NCBI RefSeq assembly: GCF_932274485.2
Contig: NC_065879.2
Location: 17,100,591-17,164,590, forward strand
DNA from: Patella vulgata
Lineage: Eukaryota > Mollusca > Gastropoda > Patellidae
Length of the DNA stretch: 64,000 nt
Direction of reading: 5' to 3'
Numbering within the stretch: the stretch's first letter is position 1; every line of letters begins with the position of its first letter. Positions 45,901 to 60,900 of this stretch are shown here, piece after piece. The notes under the pieces are model-generated. The model saw nothing but the letters and a program-made list of their open reading frames with translations. It was not told the DNA's origin and made no database searches. The position numbers and the translations under genes were made by a program.

Positions 45901-48900
45901 TTAATAAGTTTAATAAAATTTATTATTATTATTATTATTATTACTATTATTATTTAACGTACCTGTGCAGAGTATCTGGCTTCCATGTCCTGTCTCATTA
46001 AATCAAGACGACTCTCATATTCATTCTGAATATCTCGGATAGCTTTAGCCATGTTGTCTTTCCAGAAAGCCTCCAAATCCAGACCCTTGATCTTAACGGG
46101 TTTATTGCTTTCTTGTGGCATCTTAAATAAAAATGAATGAAATTAATTAGGTCAGGGAATGGTGGGCCTCTAATTTTGCATCAGTTGGGACAGAAACAAT
46201 CAATATTTAAATCATTGGCGGGGGATTTATGGAAATAAAATGGGACTTAACGTCCTACTGTTCTGCTCCGAACAGTGTGCCATGAGGGGAATTTTGCTCG
46301 GACAGCTGCGGTACGACCTATTCCACGAGATCTTAATAAAGCTGTTAAAACTTACTTTGTCGAGGAGAGCTCGGAGGAACTCAACTTCTTCTTCAAGGGT
46401 GGTGGCGCGACAATCAGCCTCGATATGAGCAGCTGTCTCGTTGTCAAGATCCTGAAAAAATGAAACAGTTGATTAATTCTACGAATATTTGTTGATTTCT
46501 TGAGTTGCTTCCCTTATTGATAATTTGTTTTTCATTTTGAGTGAAGTCTGTATAACTACAGACCCGTCCGGGGACTGTACAGCACAGTGGACACTTACAG
46601 CTAGCCCCCAGATCTATTCATTTTATCTGATATGTGTCTTTGTTGTTTGTGCTATTGTGTCCTGTCCGTAGGTTTGTCTTGTGTAATTGTTTGTGTGTGG
46701 TGCCCCCCACCCCCACCCCTACTTTTACTATTAGCATGTTACTTATTTAGAATCAGATACAGTTCTCTGTAGTTTATAAGGCGAATTAGTACCCTATTGT
46801 CAATATCCCGCTTCCATAACAGATCTCAGCAAAGTGGTACCATTCCGCACAACAAACTCAACAAAGACAATTCAAGTTGTACTAAATGACTTGTACTTCT
46901 AAAGCAGCCCCCCTATCCCAGTCCCTCGTCCCCTCACCCAGCCCCTCCTCTTGCATGGCATTCTTGTCTGTTGCATGGCGGGCCCCAATCGAGATTATGG
47001 GAATTTAAAAAGAGACAGAGATAAAATAGGATTGTTCTTCACCAGCTGATCTAATGACGACGGGCTTCTTTGTTACATGCATACCAACTTGTTCCTGATA
47101 ACCCCGGTTTTTTGTCCCTTCCAAACAACTAGACGTTGTTACTTGCCAAGGCCGTCAATTTTGTACTACTGACAAAGGGAACCTACGCTGTAGAACTTTC
47201 TAGGCTAAGACCGTGATCGAACTCCTGGATCTCCTGCTTAGCGAGCGAGCACCCTAATCGCTGAGCTACCGTGGCTCCAAAATAGAAATAATACTTACTG
47301 TTCGGAGACGACGGTTGTCATCCATTTTCTGGTTATTAAGCTGTCTAAGTTTAGCATTCTCATTTTCTAAGTTTTCAATTCTAAGTCGGAGTGTACCTAA
47401 TTCACCCTCGTATCCGCCAATCTGGGCAGCTTGATTATCGATCTTTTGTCTATAGTCGGTGGCGTGGCTTTCTAAAGTTTCTACCCTGAAAAACACAAAA
47501 TCAAAATTTCCATGAGTGTGCATATTATTTTAAGAGCACAATTAATTGATAATGAAAGCCTGGCTCTCTGATTTTATTTTGTAACCAACGTCCCCCTACA
47601 ACTGTTTGTATTCAAGACATGCAAACCCGCATAAGCAGGAATTTATTACCAATATTCGGTGCCGGATTTAGATGAAGAGGGGTCCTGGGCTATTCCACTT
47701 CTAAGGCCCCTCCCAATCCTCAGCCTCTCAACTCCGGGAAGACGAAAGTTTGTTTTAAACACAGTGGAGCACAGCCGTGGATGCGTGTAAGAAATGGCTT
47801 ATCACAGACAGTGACAAATATAATATGCACCTTGCCAAGCCTATAGGATATTCCATAGATGGTTTTATCTCAAAGAGCTTATGATAATGCACACGTCATG
47901 TTGTATGTAATAAATGGTTGTCTCCCTTCAATTAGTTACATGTAGGTTTATGTTGAGTTAAAAGCATGGCGTGTTAATGGTAATTACAATATAACACAAA
48001 TCGGGTTACACAGAATGTATATTTACTCACAAACTATTTGAAATTTGTATTCACATAACCATATATCACGTTGGGAATATCTTGTACACACGCAATATAT
48101 TCGGCTACACGTCGCCAACTAAGGGCCTATCGCAAAACCCATAGCTGAAACTTGATTAATAAAATGAAATGAAATTGGGTTTAACGTCATACTTTTCTGC
48201 ACCAACCGGGCTAATGAAGAAGGGTATATTTGTGAACATAAAACAGTTGTGTGTACTTCACTATATCTGTGAATATACGACCACGCCCATTATCATTAAA
48301 TCATTCCCAAGATCCGATGCGCAAATTTCGCTAAAAGCCAATCAAACAATATCGATCAATCTTTACAGGTGTGACTTAAAACGACAAAGAGAACCAGGCA
48401 GGTAAAATACTAGCAACCACCGATCTTGTCGACGTGGCGACGTACAAATCGTTGTTTATTCACTGGGTGAAATCATCTATGACTGGTTGTCTATGAATAT
48501 TCATGATCATCTGTTGCATATTGATGAACTGTTCCACTTGACCTATCATATACTGGTCAAATATGGTGAGAACCGTTTCTCCGCATATTAATTATTATAT
48601 TATGAGAAACTATGCAAATTGAGAATTAAAATCGGTAGTTTTGATTGGTAACATATACAAGATATCCCTTTATAAACCCCGGACTTCATTTGCCCAGTCG
48701 GTGCAGAACAGTGGGACACTAAAACCTATTAATTTCTTTTTTTATAAACCAAGGTTCAAATAATCAAATATTTTGCAATGGGCCCTATAATCTGCGACAT
48801 GCCTCGCCATTATATTGATACACGTAATAAGTTCGAGTTTATACGTAGTAATGGGCGTCGTGTACGTGGCAGACTTGCTTCACATTTTTCAATAAAATGT

Positions 48901-51900
48901 GAGACCACTTCTAAACTATTAGTAAGTTGATATAACCCATAATTGCTGATGCACTTTTGAAAATAATAGCTTGTGCCATTCTATTGTTAGATGTTGCTAT
49001 ATTCTCGTAAACTAATCAACAATATGCACTATATTACCTTATCTTCATCAATAACAACTCAATCTGATATTATAACATGCCTAAGTGAGTTATATATTAT
49101 ATAGCAATAAAATCCATCTGTTGTATATCGTTATTGATTTCTAGGCCCAGTTTATTTAATTCTATTCCCACCCTATCACTTTGAGCGAACACTGCTATTA
49201 TATATTCTAAACTTGAATAGACATTGTGATGCGGTTTATTGTCATACAGAAACTATTCAACAATAGTTGATACAGCGACAAGGGATAATTTCGGGCCAAT
49301 ATTATGAAGACGTTTTAATTTTGATCATCAGTTTGCTTAAGTTAGCGTTCAAATTGCAATTTTCTTTAAGGACTCTTTATTGATATTGGATATTTGGTTT
49401 GTATTTTTGAGCTAAGTACATTTCAACAAGAGATTATACGGTGACAAGGGATAATTTCGGCCCAATATTACGAAGACGTTTTAATTTTGATCATCAGTTT
49501 GCTTTCAAATTAAGGACTCTTTATTGCTATTGGATATTTCGTTTGTGTCTTTGAGCTTAGTACGTTTCGTTCAATTTCCTGTCCAATTTATTATTAATCC
49601 AAATCAATATCCATGACCACAGGGGACGAGTAGTTGGTGTGATCGCAAGAATGAAAATTGGGTTGCCAGCCATTGATTTCGTGATCGATTTCTTGTATTA
49701 TCGATTAGCCATTGGTCTTTGAAGGCAATGAACAAGCTAAATATTGAAATTCTTCCTTTGTTTATTTGAATCAATGTCGGTTATAACAGTTTTGATTTAC
49801 TATATGATTACTGTGTTACATGTCAAATGAAACAATAGATAAAAAACATCTAACAACAAAACTAATATTAGTCGGTGTGCCTTTGTTATTAAGTATTCCA
49901 AAGAGTGGTAGATCGACAACTATATAGGAGAACATGAGAATCTATGACAAAATCTAACAACCTTATAGGACAACTTTGAGAATCTATGACAAAAACTAAC
50001 AACCATATAGGACAACTCTGAGAATCTATGACAAAAACTAACAACCATATAGGACAACTCTGAGAATCTATGTCAAAAACTAACAACCATATAGCACAAC
50101 ACTGAGAATCTATGAAAAAAACTGACACTGGGTTGATAATGTTGATTTTTTTATTATTATGAAATCCAAATAAAATACCCCTAAATTGAATCCAACAATA
50201 TTTTATTGCCAGTTATTATCGAAATGAGAAAGATGGATGTTATTAGCAAATACTGTACGTTGATGGATTGATGAACAAATTGAACACGTTAATATTGGAT
50301 TAATAAATGTCCGCTTTGCTTAAAATAATTCACATCAAAGCTTCTCGCTCGGGAGCACCGATATATTGAGTTCAGATATAACTTATTTTCAGAGATTTTC
50401 AATCACGAATATCTTATAACGTGTACTATTTGTGATTTTGACATATTACTAATGAATTACGACCACACATATGTGCATCAAATGCAATATTGCAACTTTA
50501 TTTATTAACTATGTGTACTGCCCAAGTAAATGAAATGAAATGAAATAAAATGGGGTTTAACGTCCTACTGTTCTGCTCCGACTGGGATGATTTAGACCGT
50601 CTATACAGTGTGCTACGGCCTACTTTCCATCCGAACGACTGAACATATGTCCTTCCGTTCCGCACCACTGACAAGGGGAAACCACGGCGGAAATTCCCGC
50701 TGAACTTTCTCGGCCAACAACGAGAGCGAACTCGCGACCCCCGGGCTAGCCAGCCAACTACTCACTTAGCCACCGTGTGCACTGCCCAAGTAAATAAGAA
50801 GTAAGTGGTACCAGGTGTTCTAGAAATACTGACAATACCCGCGATTAACTTGGATATTTATTAGCTGTGGCATGATGGAAATTGTGCCCGGATAACAATT
50901 GCATTCCAATTTTATGTCAAGGGTTCTTTTATGTGCATGTCAATGAGTACACGTTTGTGTGTACGCAAAAAAACCCACTCGACAATTGAAGTAGCTCTAC
51001 CTACATGTACTTACAATAAGATTGCTAGGTCGACTAGCTCTCTATATACCTAATATCGATTCTCCCCTATGTATAAGCTGCAGTAAGTAACATAATATGC
51101 TATGCTATGGTAAATGTCATATTAAAATGTCATTTTAAAAGTTCATATAGGTTGAATTTATATCATAACTAAATATTATATGGACAGTTATATCATTAGC
51201 CCGGACGGAGCGGAACAGTGTAAAGCTATTTCTACACGGTTTTTGAAATTTTAAAAAAAAAAACGAAATGAAAAAAAGGGTTTAACGTCCTACTTTTGTG
51301 CACCAACCGGGATTATAAAGAAGAGCATGTTATGGGTGAATTTAGCCTGGACAGCGACGTGTCCGCCTACTTTTCACCGAATTCCAACTGTCACGACAAT
51401 GTGGACACGGGACCCCGGTTAATCATCCTAGCCGAACGACTAGACATTGGTCTTTGCCAGGCTTCCACACTACACCACTAACAAGGGGAAACCCTTTAGG
51501 GGAATCCTGTGGAATATTTCGTACAACACCGGAATCGAATCAAGGACATTTTGGTTGGTGAGCCAACGCCTTATTCCATGATTCACCGTGGCTCCCATAG
51601 ATAAAAGGCGTTGTCTATTTCAATTATCAATTATGCTGCATATGTCTATATATGTTTTAGCTAACGCGGTAACGGATCAATAAAATGGCACCCGCGGTCG
51701 TTAAATCAGAAAAACAAATGTAATGAAATTGTTTTCATCGAACCAGTGCGCGTATTTCTAAAGTGTATATGGTTATTATGGAACTATACGGCATAAGACT
51801 GAGGAAATAAGATATTTAATAGAATAAATATAGATCGTCCAGTCTTTTAGTAGAGCATTCTCCAATAGTAATGTTTCTGAAGGTCGATATTCTAGCTTGA

Positions 51901-54900
51901 TAGAAGAGATTCTAACTAGCAAGATTACACAAGGATGAATGGTCATAGTGACCTAGACTATATAATACTATTAATTGAATTGTCCAGACGTTGGTGTTAT
52001 TGCCAAGGTCTTCAGTGGTTTGGAGGAATAAATTGCTATTGTAAGGAGATTAGATGTTTAATGCTTTTAAAACTGAATATGAACATACTGTATGTACGTT
52101 ATCAATTAATGGATGTTAGGCAGGATTCATTAAAAACATCGATATAACCATTCTACAAACAGAGAACTATCTATTTTGCCTCGATATATCCAACATTTGG
52201 ATTCTAAACATCTGAGTTTAAACAATCAATTTGGTAAAATATAACATGGTTGAAACTGACGCGCCATAAAACACAATTTAATAAAACAACCGGCTGTCAT
52301 CGTAGGTTCGTGGGGCTTAACGTCCCCTTCCTCCTAGGGTGATATCACAGACACAACTGCCATCTTTCATAATCGCTAACTTTAATGGTGCAATATAGCC
52401 CGGATGGAGCTGACGCGCCATGAAACTACCATTATTCATAATGGCCAACTGTTATTGCATTGTAAAATGTAATAAGACTCATTCAGTCAGTAAATATTCG
52501 CAACTCATTAATTATATTTGTAATATGTTAAATCTATCATAAAATATATTATAGTAATATACATGTACAGATATATAACAGATAAGTATATATAACACCT
52601 GTTATTGGATAGTATACATACAGGTTGCTATTATTGAATACTATCTGGCATAAAATCATTTTATATGATACATATTATATTACCACCAATCTCGTAAGAA
52701 CAGTCATGTAATTTCTATTTTGATTTGACTACTTGTAACCTGAGCGGTTGACATGATGACGTTACGCCCTAAAAGCGGTGACGCGACGATATGTCTCCAT
52801 TATTGAATGACGTATAGTTACATGCACTGGAAATGCTTGAAGCGTATTATATATTTGATCTCTTCTTTGTCTGAATATGAGATCATAAAGTCTGTCATTG
52901 ATTCAAGTGGTGTGGTTTCGATTTCTCGCTTGAACGTGACAAGGGGTACATTTGCCTGCCCAACCTCGTGAGTTTTCTCCGGGTCCCCCATTATTAAAAT
53001 GAAATGTGTTAGTCCCGAAATGGCCTAGTTTGTGTCGAATGGACAAACCCCAAGTATCTCTCTCTGTGTCTGAATATGTTTGGGTTTTGTCTTCTACATG
53101 AGTTTAACGATTACTAAGTTTTATATATCTTAACTACTACAGCTTTCCGATAATTTTGAATTACTAAAAAGATTATTTCAAAGTTAATTACTAAAGTGGG
53201 ATTTGGCTACAAATAGCAATAATCTACAAATTACTTTAAGACTCAAATGCTTAAATAACGCGAATTCGAGTAAAATGAACTGAAAATATTTAATTAAATT
53301 CAGGTTTAACCAAGTTTTGTTGACTTTGAAAGTGTTAAAATGCAAGTAATCTGCAAAATGAGGACAGGTACATGGCTACATCTAAATATAGGAAAGACTA
53401 TCACACATTTCAACACGCTTGTAACGTAATTAATTGTATAATGAATGTTTATTTATGAACGAAGTTGGCATTTATGGTAGGTTACTCGGCGATGCGTTTA
53501 CACGGCGATACGTGTATTTCAAAATCTAATAGTTGACAAGCATTAGAATACTAATAATTGCTCAAGTTTTATTAAATATATTTTATTATTCAATCAAATT
53601 TAATTAGAAATAATGGCCATCACTTTATAAGGCTATTTCCGTTGATATTCTGTAAAGCGCGATTTAATTAAAATTCATCAAGTGTGATGTATACATATAG
53701 CGAGAAGAATTCATGAATTATTAATAAACCATGGATAAACAAATAGTCACTCGAGTTTTGTGTAGGATATTTTGTTTAATATTTCAAAACTTAAAGACAT
53801 GGAACTAAAAACCTTTGAGAACGGCAATCAAGTATTTTTTTTTTTTTTCCCAAAGAACAAATATTCAAATTTGTGTGGCCTAATATAAATGGGTGTGGTT
53901 CTATCCTAATCACACGTGACATGATGGCACACCTTCATACCGGTCATATAAACATTTTATCTTCATCAAGAATAATCACAGCATTAATAATATCTAGTTT
54001 TTATACGTTCTGGAGAGGGGCGACAACTCCATTATTAATGTTTTAAAAGCACAGCACTATATCTTATTTATGGATTAAAATGGTTTTATATGTCCCGGCG
54101 AGGGGGGGGGGGGGCGATATCTCGATTATTAATGTTTTAAAAGCAAGGCATTTCTATGTACAATGAACAGCGGGGTTTCAATATCTAGCAAAATTCTATG
54201 GTTTGTAATATTTTAACTGCTAAATTTCAAAGCTGTCTCCCATATTTATTGGTCTATAAACTTTATTGTCGCGTCATTAATAAAAATCCACAAAACACTC
54301 CCACCACGCTATATCTTGCCTCGAGTCCACCTCATTTTAGTAATCTACAGACCAATATAACCTCAGGCCACGTTAACGGCTGACATGATGACGTTACACC
54401 CCAAAAGCGGTGACGCGGCGATATATCCCCATTACTGAATGACGTAGAGTTATGCTTACTGGAGATGCCGATAGCGTATTATATTATTGATCTGATCTCT
54501 CTGAATATTTTTTTTAGTTTTATCTTCTACAAGATGCTCAAGCTTTCCAGGCTAGGATTACAAATCCTTTGTAAAACGAAGTAGCCTCTAGATATGACAT
54601 TGTTTCCTCATATCTAAAAGATCATTATCACAACAGAGCAATTTTGTTTTCAAGATGCCGCACTGATGGTTGTTAATATTTATCGTCTGTCCATCATACG
54701 TCTGCATTTTTGACATTTTTGACCAGTCAACGAGTCTATATTCGTACGCCTACATTTCTGACCGGTCTACGAGTGCACTTTCTAAGGGCAGATAATAGCA
54801 ATATTAAAATATAAATGAAAGATTTGACAGAAGGAATTGTCGTATTGTCCAAATTCAAACCTATATAATAATTGGGCGTATTTCGACTAGGCTTCTCTAG

Positions 54901-57900
54901 CCTAGTAATAAGCAGTAATAATAATTGTGTTGCATAGAATTGTGACCTCTATATCTGCTCTATCAATCTCAATAGTACAAAGCGTCAATCAAGTTGATTG
55001 ACAGGTATACGGTGATCCGAGGGTTTTATAATCAGTAGTTGATGAGAGTGATTGATTGAATTTGATATCTGATACCTGTAGATGTCATACAGGTAAATGG
55101 ACGAAGGTCAAGCGCCGGAATGTCGTTTTGACATTTAAGGATATGAAATGAAATGGGGGTTAACGTCCTACTGTTCTGCTCCAACTGGGCTTATGAAAAC
55201 GGGCATACGCCATACAGTGTGCTATTAGGGGAATTTTGCCCGGGGTAGTGGCACTAAGACCTACTCTTATATCGAATTCGAACTGCCAAGGGATCTTTTA
55301 CGTCAGAATTGCAGGGCTGTTACACTATAACACAATTACGTTAGCTAATCTGAAGTGAGACCAGGTGTTCTAGATCGAGTGAGCATACTCTATCGAGACG
55401 TGACCAGTTTAGATATCTTAACGATAGGTATATATTATATCAGATAAATCAGTGGTATCATTGGTTTTAGAAAGAGTAGGCATACGCTGCCACGTGCATA
55501 ACATGCGGGAATTACATGTGCCTACAAACGCAGTTATAATCACTGACAGAATAAGAAAAATCGGAGCTTACAACGAATTCATTATAGCAATGTGTTTTTA
55601 GGTATGTGAACTATTCAAGATTGACACGTGGTATCAGGTGTTCTAAAAAGAACCAGCATACTACATGCCGTGTACGAAACCCATCACTTCTTAATATCAC
55701 CCCACAACTCATCTCCTACTTTAGCTGTTGTGTTATCACAGTGATATCTGATCGGAAAATAGCTCTTTAGAAATTACACGCCCCCACAAATAGACTAAAG
55801 TGGTATCTGGCGTTTTAGGAAGACACCCCATTGGAAACTTCCACAATCAAGCACCCAAATGACTAACGATTGGCAAGGAGTGATACTCCTTCTGAAGTCT
55901 CCACAATCATCTCCCATACACCTACTAACTGCAACCATTGAGATACCCCTTCTGGATCCCCAACAATCAAAAGCCCATAACCCTAACGTCATATAAGGGC
56001 CGAAACCCCTTCTGAAGCATCCACAATGAGATATTCCAGAAGGACACCCCTTTAAAGTCCACACGCCCCCACAATCGAACACTGTAAATGTATAAAGATT
56101 AACAAGCAAGAGCCTGGAATAGCTCGTTAATAATGATGACCCATTACTTCGTTTATTGACGTTCACGTTTATAATTGATATACGTATTTACCATGTAAAT
56201 AGACACAATATTTACTGTATGATGAACACGACTACTGCTTGATTAACATGACATCAAAAAGAAATGACTGAATCATGATTACGCATACCGATAATAGCAA
56301 TAAATTTGAAAATATCGAAAGTTTCTGATATCAGTGATAGATTGACATAATATACACTAAGCAAATATCGAATGGAATACATAGCTACTTCATAATGAGT
56401 ATAAATGTTTATGCAAATATGAAAACGGGGAAAACTGTTGATTTGATGCACATACAGAATATTCAAATATCGATTTTCTGTTTTATTCATCACACATGGC
56501 AATTATTCACATGACATAACTGAATATTAGGTATTCAAACCTACACAGAACAAGCACGCATCACAATGGCATACAGAGCGTAATCACAAATAACTAGATA
56601 TTGGGTGTTCCAAATCTATATTAAACCCCCTAACTGAGAGAGTGAGAGAGGGGGGGTGTTAACGTCCACTCGATACAAACTAGGTCATTTCGGGACTATC
56701 TTATGGTTAAATGTCATTTCAATATTTCGCTTGCGCGTAGGGGCCTTTAGCAGTGGCAGAAAACCGGGCTACCCGAAGAAAATTCACGAGGTTGAACAGG
56801 CGACCCTACTCCTTGTCAAGTACAAGCGGGGATTCGAAACGACACCACTTGACTCAAAGACAGATCTCCTGATCCAATGAGCATGTGTTAACCTTTTCGG
56901 CCCCCCCCCCACCCCCGATCGAAATAAACGGAGAACCAAACTAAGAGCTAAACTGAACAAACAGTATGATACAAAGTATATAAACACAATCAAAGAAAGC
57001 AAAAACACACGGGAAAATATATATTATTGCACAATTTACATAGAAGTAAGAATAGGGCAAAGTCATTAATAAAACCTAAACAGAAAACAGCACAATAAGA
57101 CACTGGACAGAAACTAGATTAAAGAAAAAAAAACAAATGGGAAAACATCACACAATTCGAATGAAGTAAAAATAAGTTAAACCATTATTAAACTGAATTA
57201 GTTATTATATTTCACAGCTGTACACCACGTTTTAATCGACATTAAAAAAACTGTTTCTAATTTTAGCCTTTTATTCTAAAGAATGTGCCATATGTAAATA
57301 TGACCTTATTCAACCTAGTCATTGTCGAGCACGTTCATGATTCGGTTTGAGTGAAGATATTTAAGATATGTTTAGACAATATTACACAAAGCTTAGATAA
57401 ATACAGCTCTTTCTTTGTACTCCTTGTATTGAATTTAATAATAATAATAATAAAGTATGATGACCCACGGGTGTAGGTATTTAAGTGTGTATTCATTAAT
57501 GGTCATCATTATTGCTTCTTTTAGTAATATGGATATATTCATCCACCCCCTTGTCAGTGGTGCAGGGTCAAGGACAGAGTCTAGTCTTTCGGTGTCCCCA
57601 AACTACGAGGTATACCCGTCTTCATTAGCCCAGTGGGTGTGGAACAACAGGACGTTAACACCTACCGCATTTCACTTCAAATTTATTCGTGCATATCACA
57701 TGTAGCGTATATTAATTAATTTTAATTAATGATCATCATTATATCCCGTTTTAATTAAATCCATATATTCATTCTAGTAGCGTATATTAATTAGTTAATT
57801 AATGGGGTCTAAATTACAATCACAGCGATAAACCATGATATGCATGGATTGTATATTGCACGTTTGAAATTAATGATACAGTTCTCATAACCCAATAATA

Positions 57901-60900
57901 GATGCACGCCATTCTAACAATAATTAAAGTTATTGCCTATTTTGTGTAACTACTTAGTATGTGAAAACGACAATCACCCAAATAGAACGTCAAATCAGTC
58001 ATGCTGTTAAGCTGTCATTGCATGAGGCATTTATTGTATTACATACAAGTAATACCTACATTATGTATCATAAATTGTGTGTAACATCAGTCGGCTTCGT
58101 GAGCTGTTACCACAATTTTCTTTCGTAAATATTTCGTTGTATTTACAAGGTCTTGTATCAACAGTTTCAATAAGCGTGGACTAAGAACAGAACCCTGAAA
58201 AGCTCTAAAGCAGTAATTATTAGATATGCGAGGGGAATGGTGAGAAGTGGTATCCAATTTTCCAGGAAGGGAGGGCATATCATGCACCCATCTCTTCCTA
58301 TGTCTAAATCAATTAAAGGCATGCAAGGGAAGTGGCATTTGATGTTCCAGAAAGATGAACCATATGGTTCATCACAATTTTCCATTTATCTCTTCTTATA
58401 TTTAAAACAAGTAAAGCCATGCAGATGAGCCGTATCTTTTATCACATGTCCACCCATCTATCCCTATAACTAATTCAAGTAAATGTTTCATATTCAAAAC
58501 CACATGTCTCTAAATTCTTACTATTCATCTAAGGTTTGACCTTTCCACATACTACTAATCACAAACCACGTTGTCTCCATTCATGCTTTACAAAATGACT
58601 TTTTTGTGACCTAGAATAACGACTTATACACACGGTAAGACTCTAAAGAAAACTATAGCAACGGCACGAGCTTGTATACCTACATGACGTAAGTAAGTAA
58701 GATATAGGGACATCATCATAACAAAATAAATCTATGTCTAAATTAAAGAGAATTTCATATACGTTGCGTACCTCATTGTATTGATTAAATTTCTGATTTG
58801 TATCGGTATTGGATAAGTACAATTCACTCAATCGTTAGTAGGAATTTGTTTTACCACCAATTTATACTTTTTTATAAATGTCCATTTAAAAGAAATTGAC
58901 CCTGTTATCATATTGGTGCTGCAGGGTTGTCAGATTTGAAATCCATCAATACCACGTGAACTTTATCAATGGCAACGCACAATAGTAACAGGCACCGCCT
59001 TGTCAAAATTATATCAGGTGTTTCGAAAAGTGAAAGTATGTGCTGCCTTGGTTAATAAGTATTATTAAGGGTAAATATTTTGATATGCAGGGTGGGGTTT
59101 GGTGGTGGGCTAATTGCTCGTATGTATTGTTAGTTATAAACACGATGACGTTTGCGTTTTTGAACCTGAACACATCTTGAATATCGTTCGGCCCCCTTTC
59201 TCACATGTAAGTTTTCATTTTAAACTGTCTTCTTTTTAGTCAATGCAAAATCCGCATCTCCAAGAATTATTTGTATGGGCTTTTATCTTTGTGAAATGCC
59301 AAACTAAAGTGAATGGCGGTGATATTTTTCTGATTATATTTATTTAATATAATGAAATTTTACCAATTACTTTTAAACGTTAATAGAAAAAGTTAAGCGA
59401 TTTGATTATTTACCAGGTCGATGAAGTTTAGTAAATAATTATTTTTTATAATTTTGATATTATTGTATGTAATGTATAAAATGTTGGCCATATGGTGAAA
59501 AAGAATCAATAAACACAAAACATTGAGGAGTTATACCTGGTTTCCAGGTAAGCTAACTTTTACTTTCAACATTGATCGCTGTTTTCTTTAACAATAAAAG
59601 TGTGGGAATTTTTCTCACTAACTGGAGTGATTTGCGTGATAAATTATCTATCGAGTTCAAAGTCTATGTAAAATCATATATAATAATTGACTATTTCATT
59701 CCCCTGGCTATGAGTAATATTTTGCGAAATGGTCACGGTTGGCTGCACAATTTAGCTTATTAAAGGTGAAACAAATTATTTCAAGGGTGCAAAAATATTA
59801 TGTTTATCCTTATTGGGTAGTAAATCTATTTTTCTCAGGTCGGTCGAATGTTCTTCTACTGGTTTATCCACTTATATTTCCGTATTAATCTCACCTTGAA
59901 TATTAATGAAAGGCTGGCTACACGTCCCCAGATAACCTCCGACCCAAACACGTACGTCACGCAATGATGAATGTACATCTGGGCGTGGTTTATTTTCCAT
60001 ATATGGTATAGCTATAGAATGAGTGAATCGTTAAGACCGTCTTGCACGTCAGCATTTAATTCGCCGGCCGGCTTCTTTTACGAGTCTGTACATTGAAGAA
60101 GAAATATTGTCATTCGATAAATTTCGAGCCCCTGAACTTAGAATTAGTCAAATTTCACTACCTTCGTTCACATTTTGATTATTCAACTGTTATAGAAACC
60201 AATTTTACAGAAAAACCTGTTGATATTTTTCTCAGAGCCATCTTGAATATTTCAATGAATAATGTTATATTTGTAGGTAGCTAGCTTATAGTAAGCGGCA
60301 AGTACCTCATCATCACGTAGTAGTTAAATTGGCGATGGTTTTCGGGGTCTTATTTGTGGCTGACTATCATATTTTAGCGACTACTTCTTCGAAGAATTTA
60401 TTAATCCTATTAAATTGGCTAAAATAAACATGTCGTAACCTGACCGATGGCAAATATCTTCACTGGGCTTATTATCGCGGTTTTTTAGTCTAAGCGATAA
60501 CAACTGTTTCAAGTGCGAAATTATCCCAAGAAATATTTCGTTGCACTTGAATCAATTGAACACTCTACTAGTTTAAAACCAACAGGTGCCCGTTTCCATA
60601 TGGAATATTGCCTGGGTTAATTACCTGTTGCTGGTAATAGGGAATATGTTGCTATATGTATTAAAGTGTTTAAGTATGTGTTGTGGATGCTTTTAATTAC
60701 TATATATGTTAACGGAATAAACCACAATGGGTAGTCAAATTTCGAAACATTTTAAAAGGGTTCGTTTTAAAAAGACATATAAAAGAACTTACTGTTGTCG
60801 GAGGGTATCAACAAGATCCTGAAGTCCGGCCATTTTAGCATCAACACCGGCTTTTTCAGCAGAAAGATCATCGATAACACGTCTGGCTTGTGCCAATTCA

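Larger units (their letters stand above)
47486..60792 (-). other. IF intron 1 (13.3 kb)
   Basis: Contains SINE-A, SINE-B and tandem repeats listed separately. No second gene was found inside it. A very long first intron is in keeping with the >60-kb gene reported for Helix. Confidence 0.8.

Noticed and set aside
55795-56166. 123-codon minus-strand frame
   Set aside because: It coincides with the degenerate 60-65-bp tandem repeat and has no recognisable domain.
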